Source of the DNA: Eublepharis macularius
Taxonomy: Eukaryota > Chordata > Lepidosauria > Squamata > Eublepharidae
Reading direction: 5' to 3'
DNA length: 64,000 nucleotides
NCBI RefSeq assembly: GCF_028583425.1
Contig: NC_072796.1
Span: 87,286,464 to 87,350,463, forward strand
Shown here: positions 21,496 to 32,279 of the stretch, one piece after another
Layout of the letters: every line of letters starts with the position of its first letter
Position numbering within the stretch: the stretch's first letter is position 1
The notes under the pieces: generated by a model
What the model was told of the DNA's origin: nothing
Database searches by the model: none
What the model saw: the letters and a program-made list of their open reading frames with translations, nothing else
Translations under genes and position numbers: made by a program

Positions 21496-23257
21496 ATCTA
21501 TGATCTTTGATTGTTGAGTTGGAAATTAAAATAGACCAAGTTAATATACTGGTGAACAAAAGGTTTTGTTAATAGCTCTGCCACATCCCCCCTTTATTGC
21601 TTTCCAATATCTTTTATCAAATTGTTTTTTTTCTTTAAAAATGAAACTACATATATAAAAATAAGAGATTTTGTGCTGTGAATTTCTCACTGATGAGAAT
21701 GTAAATGAATATAGGATTTAATACTTGAATGTTTATGAAATGGAAAAAAGGGAGGGTCGTATTGTTACACTTTTTTTAAATGTTAGAGTTGCTAATGAAG
21801 ACCAACTCTCTGTTTGTATGTGAATTAGCTTAAAACATTTCTCTCTCCAATTTTTATTTTTCAAATGTCACTATATCTTTTCTTATCAAATAAAAGTAAC
21901 CTGCATACAGAAGATTCTAAGCACAGGTTGCTTTGCTTGATGTGAGCATGCTCAGAAGGGTGCTTTGTGAAATGTGTGTCTGTGTGTATCTATTTCTATC
22001 ATTAATGCTCAAAGAGTATTTCTTATAGGTCCAGGACCATTTGTACACCAGCTGAACAGCTGTACTTTGGTTCTGGGCTGATATTTAGTCTGTGTACAGA
22101 TATTGTGTGTATGGTGGCATGAGTGTCAGGGAGGGTTCGATGTCTGCTGGCCCTGCCTTTAATTTACCTATATGCAAATAAATGGGTGTAGGCACTTTAT
22201 GTATGATCTATACATTAGATTTTCCAGACTGCATTTTTGAAGCTTAGGCCCCTGTGTGGATGTGCAGGGGCTTGGGTAGAGTCAGAAGACATGATCCCGG
22301 TTAATGAATGTGCAATTACCTGTTAGAGTACTGGTGAGTGAATACAGACACCTCTTCCAAATCACCAATTTCAAAGCTGAAGACTTAATTATTTGTTTGG
22401 AAGACAGAACTTCACATATAGCATCGTACAAGGATATATGGAGTGGGGATCTAAAAAGGAACTTGATTTCTAGCAGCAGTTATAATGGTTATCTCTCAGC
22501 TGAAATAAACAAAATCAAAGATGCTTGCCTTTTCTTAGGATGCTTGCTATACCTTCAGTGGTACACTACACAACAGTACTGTAAAAATGATTTAGTCTCA
22601 AAATTATTGCTTAAGATGAGATATACCAACAACATCTTAAAGCTGCACAGTATCAGAAAGGAAGACACTGCTCTGGCAAATAGACCAATGCAAATGTTTA
22701 GGACTTTGCATTTATGGTGCTTGAGTGGTTAAGTTGGCAAACAAGTCTGATACAATGTGTTCATTTCTACTAGTACACTATGTTGCAATTTATTCCCTAA
22801 AGGAGTATGGCTTGTTTGCTTCTCCACAGAAACATTTATGACTATTTGTTTTCTATTACACATGAATCTAGTTAATGTTCCTCTTGTAGTCGTGTATTAT
22901 TTGGCACCATGGCAATATCTTTTAAGGTTTTATTTGTATGATTCCACTGCCCTGGTACCACATTCCTTGTATTAGTAACACATAAAAGTAAACAGAAACT
23001 GCAAACAGAATCTGGCATCCTGATGGGTATTGTACTGTTTTTGATTGATTGGAGCATACGGATGGTTACTTAACAATGAACAGGTTAGGCAAAAGCTGCA
23101 AGAAAATGAGCTGGCTTGGATTAGATGCTGCAAATACACAGGAAGTGGGATGGGGCTTCCTATGTCTATGGAGGCATTGGTTCATGGCTTTTTGGTTTTG
23201 GAAAAAAGCAGTCAGGTGGGGACATGAGAGAGGTCTGAGAAGCTGTGAACAGAGTGA
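21496..23257. other. No gene recognised; one 142-codon frame of unknown status
   Basis: Mostly AT-rich DNA. The plus-strand frame at 22304-22732 reads as ordinary-looking protein but has no domain, no matching neighbour exon, and lies in low-GC DNA where long frames are less expected. It could be a decayed retrogene or chance. It is not called as a gene. Confidence 0.45.
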
Positions 23258-23339
23258 GCAATCCTAAACAGGCCTAGTCATAATCCTACTCAGATCTATT
23301 AAATGAGGCTTACTCCCAGGAAAGTGCTTTTAGGATTGC
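23258..23339. mobile_element. Diverged palindromic MITE, related to 21405-21492
   Basis: It begins GCAATCCTAAACAGG and ends GCTTTTAGGATTGC, an inverted pair of about 12 bases, with GGCTTACTCCCAGGAAAGTG inside. The word and spacing resemble the 21405 hairpin family, but the arms pair poorly beyond the termini and no target duplication is visible. Confidence 0.5.
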
Positions 23340-23834
23340 CGGTTAACCTTTCTCTTTCTTAGCCGAACTCAAAATTTACCAGTTAAGTTGATTTGTAGTA
23401 GTTTCTAGACAGGGATTGAGGATGTTCCTTCAGAAATTAACTAATCAAAACCCAAAGCAAACACACTTTGCCCTTTAATATAACAAATCTGAGTACCAGA
23501 GTTTTTTTTTAGCTCTCTTCATAAATCTTCAGAAATGACTTTCTGCTTTCAAAAATCACTGATATTATTGTGTTTCCCTGTATTCTTTTCATGGTTGCAT
23601 GAGGTGGGCACAGCAGGAGAGGCAGTGAGCAGAATATGATGGGTGGCAATCTATCTAGCAAGAGTATCTTCTAACCATGATAGCAGCCCTTTCCAAGGAA
23701 ATCAATCTATAGTCATATCTCTGCACAGCATTTCAACCTTCTGCCAGTTTTTAGACAGTCTTTAAGTTTATATGTATTTTCAAGTTCACTAATGCTTACT
23801 ATTTACACAATAATAACCATTAGCAACCTAATTG

Positions 23835-24245
23835 TTCTTTATTTTTGTTTATTATATTTTATCCCCTTCTTCCTCCAAGGAGTTCAAGTTAGTATGCATG
23901 AACTCTACCTAGCATTGCCAACCTCCAGGTGGAGCTTGGAGCATTTCTGGAATTACAACTGATCTTCAGATGACAGAAATCACTTTCTTTGGAGGAAATA
24001 GCAGCTTTGGAGGGTGGACTGTATGGCATCACATCCCTGCTGAGTTCCCTCCCATTCCAAGCTCCACCTGCCCCAGGCTCCACCCCCAAATCTCCAGGGA
24101 TTTCCCAACCTAGAGTTGGCAGCCCTACCTCCACTTAATTGTATCTCACAACAACACTGTGATGTAGGGTAGGATGACAGTTACTGGCAAATGGTCACAC
24201 AGTGAGATTCTTGGCTGAAAAGAGGTCTTCCAGGTCTAAATACCC
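23835..24245 (-). repeat. SINE/LINE-tail repeat in reverse orientation, split by a MITE
   Basis: ATTATATTTTATCCCCTTCTT at 23848-23868 and TCTCACAACAACACTGTGATG plus GGTCACACAGTGAGATTC at 24140-24210 are reverse-strand landmarks of a tRNA-derived SINE of squamates. They are separated by the MITE at 23911-24126, which must be the later insertion. Limits are approximate. Confidence 0.55.
23911..24126 (+). mobile_element. GGGTTGCCA-type MITE (216 bp)
   Basis: It starts AGCATTGCCAACCTCCAGG and ends GTTGGCAGCCCT, diverged versions of the inverted ends AGGGTTGCCA and TGGCAACCCT. The interior has GGAATTACAACTGATCTTCAG, TTTGGAGGGTGGACTGTATG and CTCCAGGGATTTCCCAACC. Full or partial relatives occur at 17688, 57863, 60131 and, reversed, at 61778. 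Flanks show ACCT on each side, a weak target-duplication candidate. The superfamily is not assigned. Confidence 0.7.
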
Positions 24246-24340
24246 TTCAATGAATATCTTTGACTGAAGTTGGAAATCGAATTCTTTCATGATCTTGAGT
24301 ATGAAACATGATGAAATTATTTTGGATTAATTAGTGTAGA

Positions 24341-24440
24341 ACAGGGCTCTTTTGGAGGGGGAATGCACCAGAACGGCATTCCGGAACATCTGAAAAGAGA
24401 TCACATGGGTTTTGGCCCTACCCACGTGATTCCTTTCCTT
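24341..24440 (-). repeat. Reverse copy of the end of the 2813-3284 repeat
   Basis: AGGGCTCTTTTGGAGGGGGAA, then CAGAACGGCATTCCGGAAC, is the reverse complement of the 3210-3262 segment with several mismatches. The remainder (CACATGGGTTTTGGCCCTAC...) may be the body of another subfamily. Limits are uncertain. Confidence 0.45.
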
Positions 24441-24489
24441 CCTCGCTGCCTCCTCGCTGCCCGTGTCTTTAGCAGCAGGCAGCTGCAGA

Positions 24490-24530
24490 GGCAGCAGCAG
24501 CACCACCACCACCACCACCATCCCCCCATC
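24490..24530 (+). repeat. CAG/CAC trinucleotide-rich tract
   Basis: GGCAGCAGCAG followed by CACCACCACC units. The His-rich frame across it is composition-driven. Confidence 0.75.
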
Positions 24531-24640
24531 ACCACCTCCTGGATTCCCTGGTAGGAACTCAGGGTGGGGGTGGCCATGGGAGGTGCGCAGGGGTGTGTGT
24601 GTGGCCTCCCAGCCCATCATCTGGGCCTGGAAGCAGTGAG

Positions 24641-24920
24641 GGCTCTCCAGAGGAGGGTAAGTTGCTTTGAGTTCATTGTGCTTTATTTTAATTTATGTCT
24701 GGTGCGTGAGTGAGTGAGTGAGTGCATGCTGGGCTGCAGGGGCTGGCTCTCCAAAGGAGGGTAAGTTGCTTTGAGTTCATTTGCTTTATTTTAATTCATG
24801 ACTTGTGAGTGATTGAGTGCAAGCAGGGCTGCTGGGGCTGGTTCTCTAAAGGAGGGTAAGCTGCTTTGAGTTTATTTGCTTTATTTTCATTTGTGACTAG
24901 TGAGTGAGTGAGTGATAATA
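24641..24920 (+). repeat. Tandem repeat, about 2.7 copies of a 97-104 bp unit
   Basis: GAGGGTAAGTTGCTTTGAGTT and its variants recur at about 24650, 24756 and 24853, each followed by GCTTTATTTTNATTTNTG and a GAGTGAGTGA run. Copies differ mainly in the length of the GAGT tract. Confidence 0.85.
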
Positions 24921-25392
24921 CATATTTCATTTCCATTCTTCTCTACAACACTTATTTTAACATACATATTTAAGATTTAATCTCTCCAAGAAGATAGGGA
25001 TCTCTTCATACTTAGTCAGCTAACTAAAAGGAAAACAACCTCCTCTTCCACAGTGGAGGAGGGCTGAGCATATTCAGTATGTTGGAACTGTAAGAGTCAA
25101 AGTAAAAAAAAGGAGACAGGGAAATAGAGGTACTGAAAGTTTACTGAACTATGGAGAAAGAGATTTATGTGAATGGGAGGGGGCAGATTTTCAGACAGTT
25201 TATTCACCTTCATTCCCTGTGCTTTCTTGTTGTCTCCCAGCTTGTATTTACTATTCTAGGTACATCTTTTTATGATGGCTCCTACAAAGAAATAGTTTCA
25301 TACTCTCCATCTAAGATAATGCACCAACATAAGAAGAGAGGCCAAATTCACACTGTTAGAATATGCAGGCCCACACAACTTAAAAATAGCTT
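24921..25392. other. No feature seen
   Basis: About 470 bp of AT-rich DNA in front of the LTR element. Short frame only (25151-25426, running into the LTR). Confidence 0.55.
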
Positions 25393-25397
25393 GGCCG

Positions 25398-25803
25398 TGT
25401 CAGGACTGACTATGTTTCTTATGTGATCTAACCAAAGAGACTCCATTTTAATCCTCTCAGTGTTTTAAGTGCTTCTTTTGCAGGTGACAAGCAGTCCAGT
25501 AACAGTTATCTCAAAGAAGAGGAATGTTATGACTACAACCTTTCCAGCCCTGGGAAAGTTTCACTCTCTCAGCTTCAAGCCGTTTGTTTTGAGAACTATG
25601 AGGGGAGGATGGGACTTGCTGGATTATGCTATTCTGTACCTTAACCTTTGCCTGTCATTCGTAACAATACTCATGTATCAGCATCTTGGTTAGTGGACTA
25701 TAATGGTTGTTTATATTCAGTAAAATCTTTTGAAAGCAATGGACTCATGTCTAATTGCAGGAGATAGATTGGATTGCAACTTTTAGTAAGCCACTGTCTG
25801 ACA
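25398..25803 (+). repeat. 5' LTR of the chromovirus
   Basis: 406 bp, TGTCAGGACTGAC... to ...CACTGTCTGACA, with short inverted ends TGTCAG/CTGACA. No clear TATA box was identified. A standard primer binding site could not be recognised in the TTTTGTTACGAATCACATC that follows. Confidence 0.93.
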
Positions 25804-25829
25804 TTTTGTTACGAATCACATCTGTTCCA

Positions 25830-28177
25830 ATGCCTAAGCCGAGGCAGACGGATACCAAGGCCGCGTCCAACAGGGACCCTTTGTTTGATCCTTACACCTC
25901 CCCTGGTTCAGAAGGACTGGAACCTCCTCGACCCGTTCAGGGAGGAACGGAGTCCAGGCATACTACGCTGTATACCCTCGCACCCGAAAGAGCTGAAATT
26001 CGGCCCAGGGTGGCAACAGAATCTCTGATATCCTTGCCTACGCCGAGGCAGTGGGGTTCGAGGCCGAGGGACACGAGGGAAAGGAGAGCAAGTGCGGTGT
26101 TTACTAAGTCGCAAATGGACAGGAAACGAAGTGTCAGTTCGGTAGCAGAGCATTCAAGTAGCCAATCATGGTATCATTGGAATTGAGAAGCCAACCAATT
26201 AGAGTGGGACCGAAGGCGTTCGGAAAGTACCCAGGTGTGGGAGAGTTGGGACTACGCGGATGTCACCCCGTGGACAGGGCAACACGAACTGAATGAACAA
26301 AGTTGGGTACAATTGCAGAGCCAAACTTTAGCGGTGGATGCTGGAATTTCGGCGGTAACAGGATTAGCTAAAGGAATCCTGGCGGGGATATCGGAAGAAG
26401 AGCAAGGTAACAGGGCCTGGGGCATGGGAGAAATTCGGCCATGGCCTCGGGCGATGGTTTCCTATGCAGAATATATGGAAACTACCCAAGTTCCCAATGA
26501 ACCTCCTCAGGAATATTCTGAAATGGTGGGTGCCACGGCGGCCCCAGGACGTGTACAAATGTTAGAGGAGAGACTTTGTAGTATGGAGGAGAGCTTAGCC
26601 CATGCTGTTCACCTGCTCTCCGTACTCGTTGTCGGAGGATCAGAAGAAGGCCCCATGCAGGAAGAGGGCGCCCGCAGCCGAGTTGTTGGCCAAGGTCTGG
26701 CGGCCCTGCAGAGTATTATCCCGGGACTATGTACCACCCCGAGGGAGCAACTGCTCTTACTAGCAGACGATCAGCAACAACCAGTACAGCCACCCGAACA
26801 ACCTCAGGGGCCAGCAGACGAGAGACCGGAGGAACTTCCCCCTGATGTGCCGGGAGGGCCACCGGGAGGAGAGGAAGAGGCACCATAGGAGCAGCCACAA
26901 GAACTGCCGCAAGAGCTCCCGGTCCTCCCAGGAGAACAGCCGCAGGAGGAGGCTCCGGTACTCCCACTGCTGCCACCGCCGCCGCAAGGGCAGCCGCTTC
27001 CTCCACGACTTCCAGCGCCTAGGCTACCTCCGCCGCTAAGACCGAGAGGTCCACCTCCGCAAGGCCCTCTGGCTCCGCGACCGCAGAGACCACAGCCGAG
27101 GCCGCAAGGTCCTCCAATACCGAGACCCCAAGGGATCCCGCAGCCAAGGCCCCAGCACCCTCCGATACAACTGCCCCCGCGTCGACCTGACTGGCAGCCA
27201 AGGCAGGAACTGGCACCTGAGCCATACTACCCACTCCCTGCACCGGTTACCAGACCTCAAGAGTTACCAATGGGATGGGTAAAATTGGAAGCTACTTTCA
27301 ATGGGGACCCCTCGAAGTTGGGATTTTTTCTAGTACAAGCACTACAATTCTTCAATCGTTGGGGACATTTATTCGAAGATGAGGCCAGTCAAATCGAACA
27401 TTTGGGATCCCAGTTGCAAGGAAAGGCAGCAGAATGGTATGTAGCCCTGTACGAATTGGGGGCCCCAGAATTAGATTCCCTACAGGGTTTGGTAGACGTG
27501 CTCCGAGCGCAATATGAAGACCCATTAGAGGAAAGCAGAGCCCGAACAGAATTACAATCAATTAGACAAGGTAGCATGTCGGCTAGAGACTATGTTACAA
27601 AGTTCCGACAGCTAGCCGCCAAATGTCCAAGGTGTGAGGAATTCACCAAATTAATTTTGTTCAAACAAGGCATGAATCCCAGATTATTGGATCGGGCTCT
27701 TATGCAAGATAATCCCCCCACACTCTTGGGTTGGATTCAATTAGCCTGTGAAGTGGAAAACCGTATGCAAGAAGTGCGTCTTGTGGAACAACAACAAACC
27801 GCAGGGCACCGGCGAACCTCCATAATTGTAAGAGGGGGCAGGGGAGCAGTTATGCATCTAGAGGAGCGAGAGATGCTAGATGGCAACAAGGACTGTGTCT
27901 ACATTATGGCCAAAGCGGTCACTTCGCAGCACAATGTCCACTCCGGCCTGTGCAAAGAACTCCGTTCCCACCAAGGCGCCCAGCCCCTGCCACTCTTCTC
28001 CCGCCGTCCCGCCCAACTCCCGCTCTGCGAACTACGAGAGGGAGAGGGACTTTCTGAAGAAATCCTCCTGAGAAAGGATTAGAGCTAGAAGAAATTATGG
28101 ACTTTGATTCAACTGCTCTAATCAGTGAAGAAGCACCCGAAAGTCCTAATTCGGGAAATGAAATGGATCTGTTGTAA
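25830..28177 (+). pseudogene. gag of the chromovirus (broken)
   Basis: The frame opens at ATG 25830 (PKPRQTDTKAAS) just after the LTR. It contains a Ser/Arg-rich N-terminus, a long proline-rich stretch (26880-27260) and the sushi-class Gag core at about 27270-27790 (FNGDPSKLGFFL, GKAAEWYVALYE, ARDYVTKFRQLA), which forms the particle. Breaks: TGA at 26184, TAG at 26886, a frame change before 27836, and TGA at 28055. In the shifted frame the zinc knuckle reads CLHYGQSGHFAAQC at 27896-27937; the second Cys of the C-x2-C-x4-H-x4-C pattern is Tyr. The ORF would end at TAA 28175-28177. It overlaps the -1 frame of pol. Confidence 0.88.
28153..28159 (+). promoter_or_regulatory. Decayed -1 ribosomal frameshift heptamer
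   Basis: GGGAAAT sits in the gag frame as G GGA AAT, eight codons before the gag stop, and pol lies in the -1 frame. The related gene PEG10 uses G GGA AAC at the equivalent gag-pol junction. In the -1 frame the codon that begins with the last T is TGA (28159-28161), so slippage here would now terminate. The following base is G, so a C-to-T change at a CpG would explain both effects. This is inference from one copy. Confidence 0.6.
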
Positions 28178-30096
28178 ATGGACCCAAACAGCAGATGAAA
28201 ACTCAGTCCGTTCCCATAGTGGAAAGACCTCAAGGGTCCATACTATTCATGCCTGTTACGTTAATCAATCCTGAAAGAAAGACTCATATTCGGGTGCAAG
28301 CGCTCATTGATTCTGGATGCTCCAGAGATATTATTGCACCGGCTCTAGTGAACGGATTAGTACTCCCAATAAAAGATCTTGAAACTCCAGTCATTTTTGA
28401 ACAAATGGATGGCACTAATATGAATCCAGTCACCACCGAAACAGTTCCTGTCATCACAGGCATGGGACAACATTGGGAGACAGGATCATTCGTCATTAGC
28501 TCTACAGCGAAGTACCCTTTAACTTTGGGGAGCAGATGGTTGTGGGACCACAACCCAGACATAAATTGGACAGCTGGAAGCATCACCTTTAAACACGATA
28601 GCTGCAGAAATCATCGCTGGGACCAGAATTGGGGTAACAATCCTACCCTCATGGAACAAGCACTCTTAACCCAGGAGGAAATTAATCAAATACCTAAACA
28701 GTACTATTTGCAAGCCTTCACCGAAGAAGAGGCCAACACTTTACCTCCCCACAGGAGGACGGATTGTGCAGTAGAAATCATCCCTGGAGCCACATTGCCC
28801 AAAGGTAGACTTTATCCAATGAGCCCAAATGAAAGGGAAGAGCTCCATAAATTCATTGACACTAATCTCCAAAGTGGATTCATCCGACCAGCAAACAGCC
28901 CTCATGCTGCGCCAGTATTGTTTGTTAAAAAGAAAGATGGAGGGTTAAGACTGTACACTCACTTCAGAGGACTTAATGCAGTCTCCTCCACAAACACCTA
29001 TCCCATAACTCTCATCAGAGATCTACTCAATGTCGTGGCCCAAGGTAAGATCGTCACAAAATTGGACTTAAAAGATGCCTATTTCCACGTTCGTATACGA
29101 GAGGGGGATGAGTGGAAAACTGCGTTCAATACGCCCTTAGGGCAGTACGAATATTTAGTTATGCCTTTTGGCTTGGCCGGGGCCCCTTCGGTTTTCATGT
29201 CCATGATCAATGAAGTATTGCACGACTTTTTATATAAAGGAGTAGTTGTTTACCTGGATGATGTGTTAATTTATTCAGAAACCGAAGAAGAGCATGTCCA
29301 CTTAGTACAACAAGTATTACCTACTCTCATGTGCAACAAATTGCCCATCAAATTGTCTAAATGTGAATTTCACAAAACTGAACTTAGTTACTTGGGATAT
29401 TGCATCTCAAAAGATGGGTTAAAAATGGATCCGAGCAAAGTGAAAGCAGTCCAGGACTGGCAAACCCCCACAAATCGTAAAGAACTGCAATCCTTTCTGG
29501 GGTTTGCTAATTTCTACAGAGAATTTATACAAAACTTTGCCCAAATAACTCTCCCCCTCACAGAACTCTTAAAAACTAAAAACAAAGGGGAGCAAGCTAA
29601 AAAACCGAAAGCGAAATTATTATGGACACCACAATGCCAATTAGCCTTTGATCTGTTAAAGCAGCAATTTATATCCGAACCAGTGCTGCAACACCATGAC
29701 GAAAATCGCCCATTCATAGTACAGGTGGACGCCAGCGATACCGCGATTGGGGGCGTCCTCCTGCAGCGGGGGGAAGAGGATATTCTCCGACCTTGTGCAT
29801 ACCTTTCACGTAAATTTTCTGAAGCTGAAAGAAATTGGAATGTTTGGGAAAAGGAAGCTTTTGCGGTAAAAGCGGCGCTCTCCACCTGGAGACATTGGCT
29901 AGAAGGGGCCCGCCATCCTTTTGAGGTTTGGACAGATTACAAAAATTTAGAAGCGATACCAGCGATACCGCGATTGGGGGCGTCCTCCTGCAGCGGGGGG
30001 AAGAGGATATTCTCCGACCTTGTGCATACCTTTCACGTAAATTTTCTGAAGCTGAAAGAAATTGGAATGTTTGGGAAAAGGAAGCTTTTGCGGTAA
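28162..30096 (+). pseudogene. pol, first part: protease, reverse transcriptase, RNase H
   Basis: Open from 28162, with first ATG at 28195, and ended by an out-of-frame duplication. Protease: active site ALIDSGCSRD near residue 40 (DSG). Reverse transcriptase: motif A VTKLDLKDAYFHVRI, motif B region MPFGLAGAPSVF and motif C VVYLDDVLIYS with the YLDD pair intact; the conserved Asp of the D-Y/F-R-G-L-N box is His (LYTHFRGLN). RNase H: VDASDTAIGGVLLQ, the Glu of NVWEKEAFAV and VWTDYKNLE are present. After residue 585 or so the frame enters the second copy of a 227-bp tandem repeat and is shifted, ending at 30096. Confidence 0.92.
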
Positions 30097-30185
30097 AAGC
30101 GGCGCTCTCCACCTGGAGACATTGGCTAGAAGGGGCCCGCCATCCTTTTGAGGTTTGGACAGATTACAAAAATTTAGAAGCGTTA
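29732..30185 (+). repeat. Perfect 227-bp tandem duplication in the RNase H region
   Basis: The segment starting CCAGCGATACCGCGATTGGG at 29732 recurs at 29959, an offset of 227 bases, and the copies appear identical to the end of the second at about 30181. 227 is not a multiple of three, so the reading frame changes at the junction near 29958. The junction has the short shared word GCGATACC. Confidence 0.93.
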
Positions 30186-31841
30186 CGCAGTCATCGGAGA
30201 CTCAACGCCAAACAATTACGATGGGCGGAATACTTTTCAAAATTCAATTTCACCCTCAAATTCCTGCCTCGCAAAACTAATTTCCTAGCGGACGCATTTT
30301 CGCGCATGCCCCAACTCAAAAGCAGGAGGGAGGAGACGATAGACACAGTATTTTCGCCTACGCAACTGGGAGGTGTGGTTACTACGCGCAGCTGCACAAC
30401 ACAACCTCCTCACTCAGACCAGGGGTGGAGACAAAAACTGAAAAGCGAAGTCGAAAAGGAGGGGGAGAATGTGCCCAAAGAGAAATTAATTCAATCTGAA
30501 CAAGGGGAATGGCTTTGGGGTAATCGATTTTATGTACCAAATAGTTTAAGAAAAGAAGTACTGCACCGCTGTCACGATGCCCCAACAGTTGGCCATTACG
30601 GATATTTAAAAACACTTCATCTGGTCCAAAGGCAGTTTTGGTGGCCAGGCATGCGCAAAGACATTTCGCAATATGTGGCTTCGTGTCCCATTTGCCTCAG
30701 CGCTAAAACGCGAAAAGGCAAACCTCCTGGACTCTTACAGCCCCTGGAAACCCCAAGTAGACCATGGGAAATTATTTCTATGGATTTCATCACAGATCTT
30801 CCCCCCTCCAAAAATCACACCTGCATTTTGGTTGTAGTGGATCTATTTTCAAAACAAGCCCACTTCATTCCCTGTACTACTATGCCTTTGGCAAAAAGGT
30901 TGGCAGATATTTTTCTGAAATATATTGTAAAACTCCATTCTTTTCCATCAAAGGTAATATCCAACCAAGGCGGACAATTCGTTGCCAACTTCTGGCGGGA
31001 GCTTATGCATCTTATGGGAATTGAACAAGGTTTAAGCTCCGCCCATCATCCGCAAACCGACGGACAGTCAGAAAAAACTAATCAAATATTAGAACAATTC
31101 CTCCGTTGCTACATTAATTTCCAGCAGGACAATTGGATTGATTTATTGCCTTTAGCAGAATTTTCTTACAACAACAGTGTGCATGCTTCTACTGGAGAAA
31201 CACCATTCAAAGTAGTTTATGGCTATCACTTTAAAACATTTCCTTTTGAAGCTCTTCCCGCCGCAACAACCTCCAAAGACGTATCGGAATGGTGGGGGGA
31301 GGCAGCTCAACAATGGACTCTGATTCAACAACATCTTGACAAAGCTAAACAGGATTATAAAAAATACGCTGATCGCCATCGTGTGGCCGAATGGAAATTA
31401 CATCCAGGAGACCTTGTTTATTTGTCTACAAAAAATTTGAAAGTTGCTCAAACCAGCCGTAAATTGGTACTAAAGTATTTGGGACCTTTTCCAGTTCGTA
31501 AAGTTATCAACAAAGTGACTGTAGCACTTGATTTACCAAAGAACCTCCGTCACGTCCATCCTACTTTTCACATCAGCTTATTGAAAAAGGTCCCCCCAGC
31601 AGATCAATGGCATACCCGTGCTCCTCCCATACCAACCTTGATTGATGACCAAGTCCATTATGAAGTACAGCAAATTTTGGACTCTAAAATCAAACGTAAT
31701 AAGCTTTTTTACCTCATCAGGTGGAAGGACTTTGATTCTGGGTTTGATGAGTGGGTGGAGGCTATTCATGTTCATGCTCCTAGATTGTTAAAATCTTTTC
31801 ACACTCTCTACCCTCTCAAACCAGGGGGAAGGACATTTTAG
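29928..31841 (+). pseudogene. pol, second part: RNase H copy 2, integrase, chromodomain
   Basis: The frame continues from the second repeat copy to TAG/TAA at 31841 just before the polypurine tract. It contains the integrase zinc-binding HHCC domain (HRCHDAPTVGHYG... CPICLSAK), then the catalytic core: first Asp in ISMDFITDLPPS, last Glu in TDGQSEKTNQ. The middle catalytic Asp, expected in a SDRG-type box, is Asn (KVISNQGGQF). The C-terminal region has a chromodomain (YEVQQILDSKIKRN, FYLIRWKDF, EWVEAIHV), which in chromoviruses steers integration to marked chromatin. The long intact frame suggests few mutations, but the Asn should abolish strand transfer. Confidence 0.92.
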
Positions 31842-31853
31842 AGGGGGCAGAAA
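31842..31853 (+). promoter_or_regulatory. Polypurine tract of the chromovirus
   Basis: GAGGGGGCAGAAA directly precedes the 3' LTR and overlaps these coordinates. A purine run at this place primes plus-strand DNA synthesis in LTR retroelements. It has one C interruption. Confidence 0.75.
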
Positions 31854-32274
31854 TGTCAGGACTGACTATGTTTCTTATGTGATCTAACCAAAGAGACTCC
31901 ATTTTAATCCTGTCAGTGTTTTAAGTGCTTCTTTTACAGGTGACAAGCAGTCCAGTAACAGTTATCTCAAAGAAGAGGAATGTTATGACTACAACCTTTC
32001 CAGCCTTGGGAAAGTTTCACTCTCTCAGCTTCAAGCCGCTTGTTTTGAAAACTATGGGGGGAGGATGGGACCTGCTGGGTTATGCTATTCTGTACCTTAA
32101 CCTTTGCCTGTCATTCGTAACAATACTCGTGTACCAGCCAAGATATTGCATCTTGGTTAGTGGACTATAATGGTTGTTTATATTCAGTAAAATCTTTTGA
32201 AACCAATGGACTCAGTCATGTCTAATTGCAAGAGATAGGCTGGATTGCAACTTTTAGTAAGCCACTGTCTGACA
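31854..32274 (+). repeat. 3' LTR of the chromovirus
   Basis: 421 bp with the same ends as the 5' LTR. It carries a 9-11 base insertion near 32143-32152 (CCAAGATATTG region) and a few short indels relative to the 5' LTR, and about 14 base differences counted by eye. Confidence 0.93.
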
Positions 32275-32279
32275 GGCCG

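Larger units (their letters stand above)
25398..32274 (+). mobile_element. Ty3/gypsy chromovirus-type LTR retrotransposon, complete in structure, inactivated
   Basis: A 6,877-bp element with LTRs at 25398-25803 and 31854-32274, flanked by the 5-bp target duplication GGCCG (25393-25397 and 32275-32279). Order: LTR, gag with proline-rich part and zinc knuckle, protease, reverse transcriptase, RNase H, integrase and chromodomain, polypurine tract, LTR. Gene order with RNase H before integrase and a C-terminal chromodomain identifies the chromovirus branch of Ty3/gypsy; full-length elements of this kind are known from Anolis. Related Gag and Pol gave rise to PEG10 and RTL genes in mammals. Decay: three in-frame stops and one frameshift in gag, an altered zinc knuckle, an out-of-frame 227-bp duplication and an integrase active-site substitution. 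By eye the LTRs differ at about 14 of 406 aligned positions plus three indels, so the copy is not very recent. Confidence 0.95.

Noticed and set aside
22304..22732. 142-codon frame with ordinary amino-acid composition
   Set aside because: No recognisable motif, no splice context and no relative in the window. It could not be supported as a gene.
25755..26186. A separate 143-codon gene at the start of the LTR element
   Set aside because: It is in the same frame as the following gag block with one TGA between them, so it is treated as the N-terminal part of gag; the frame before ATG 25830 lies in the LTR.
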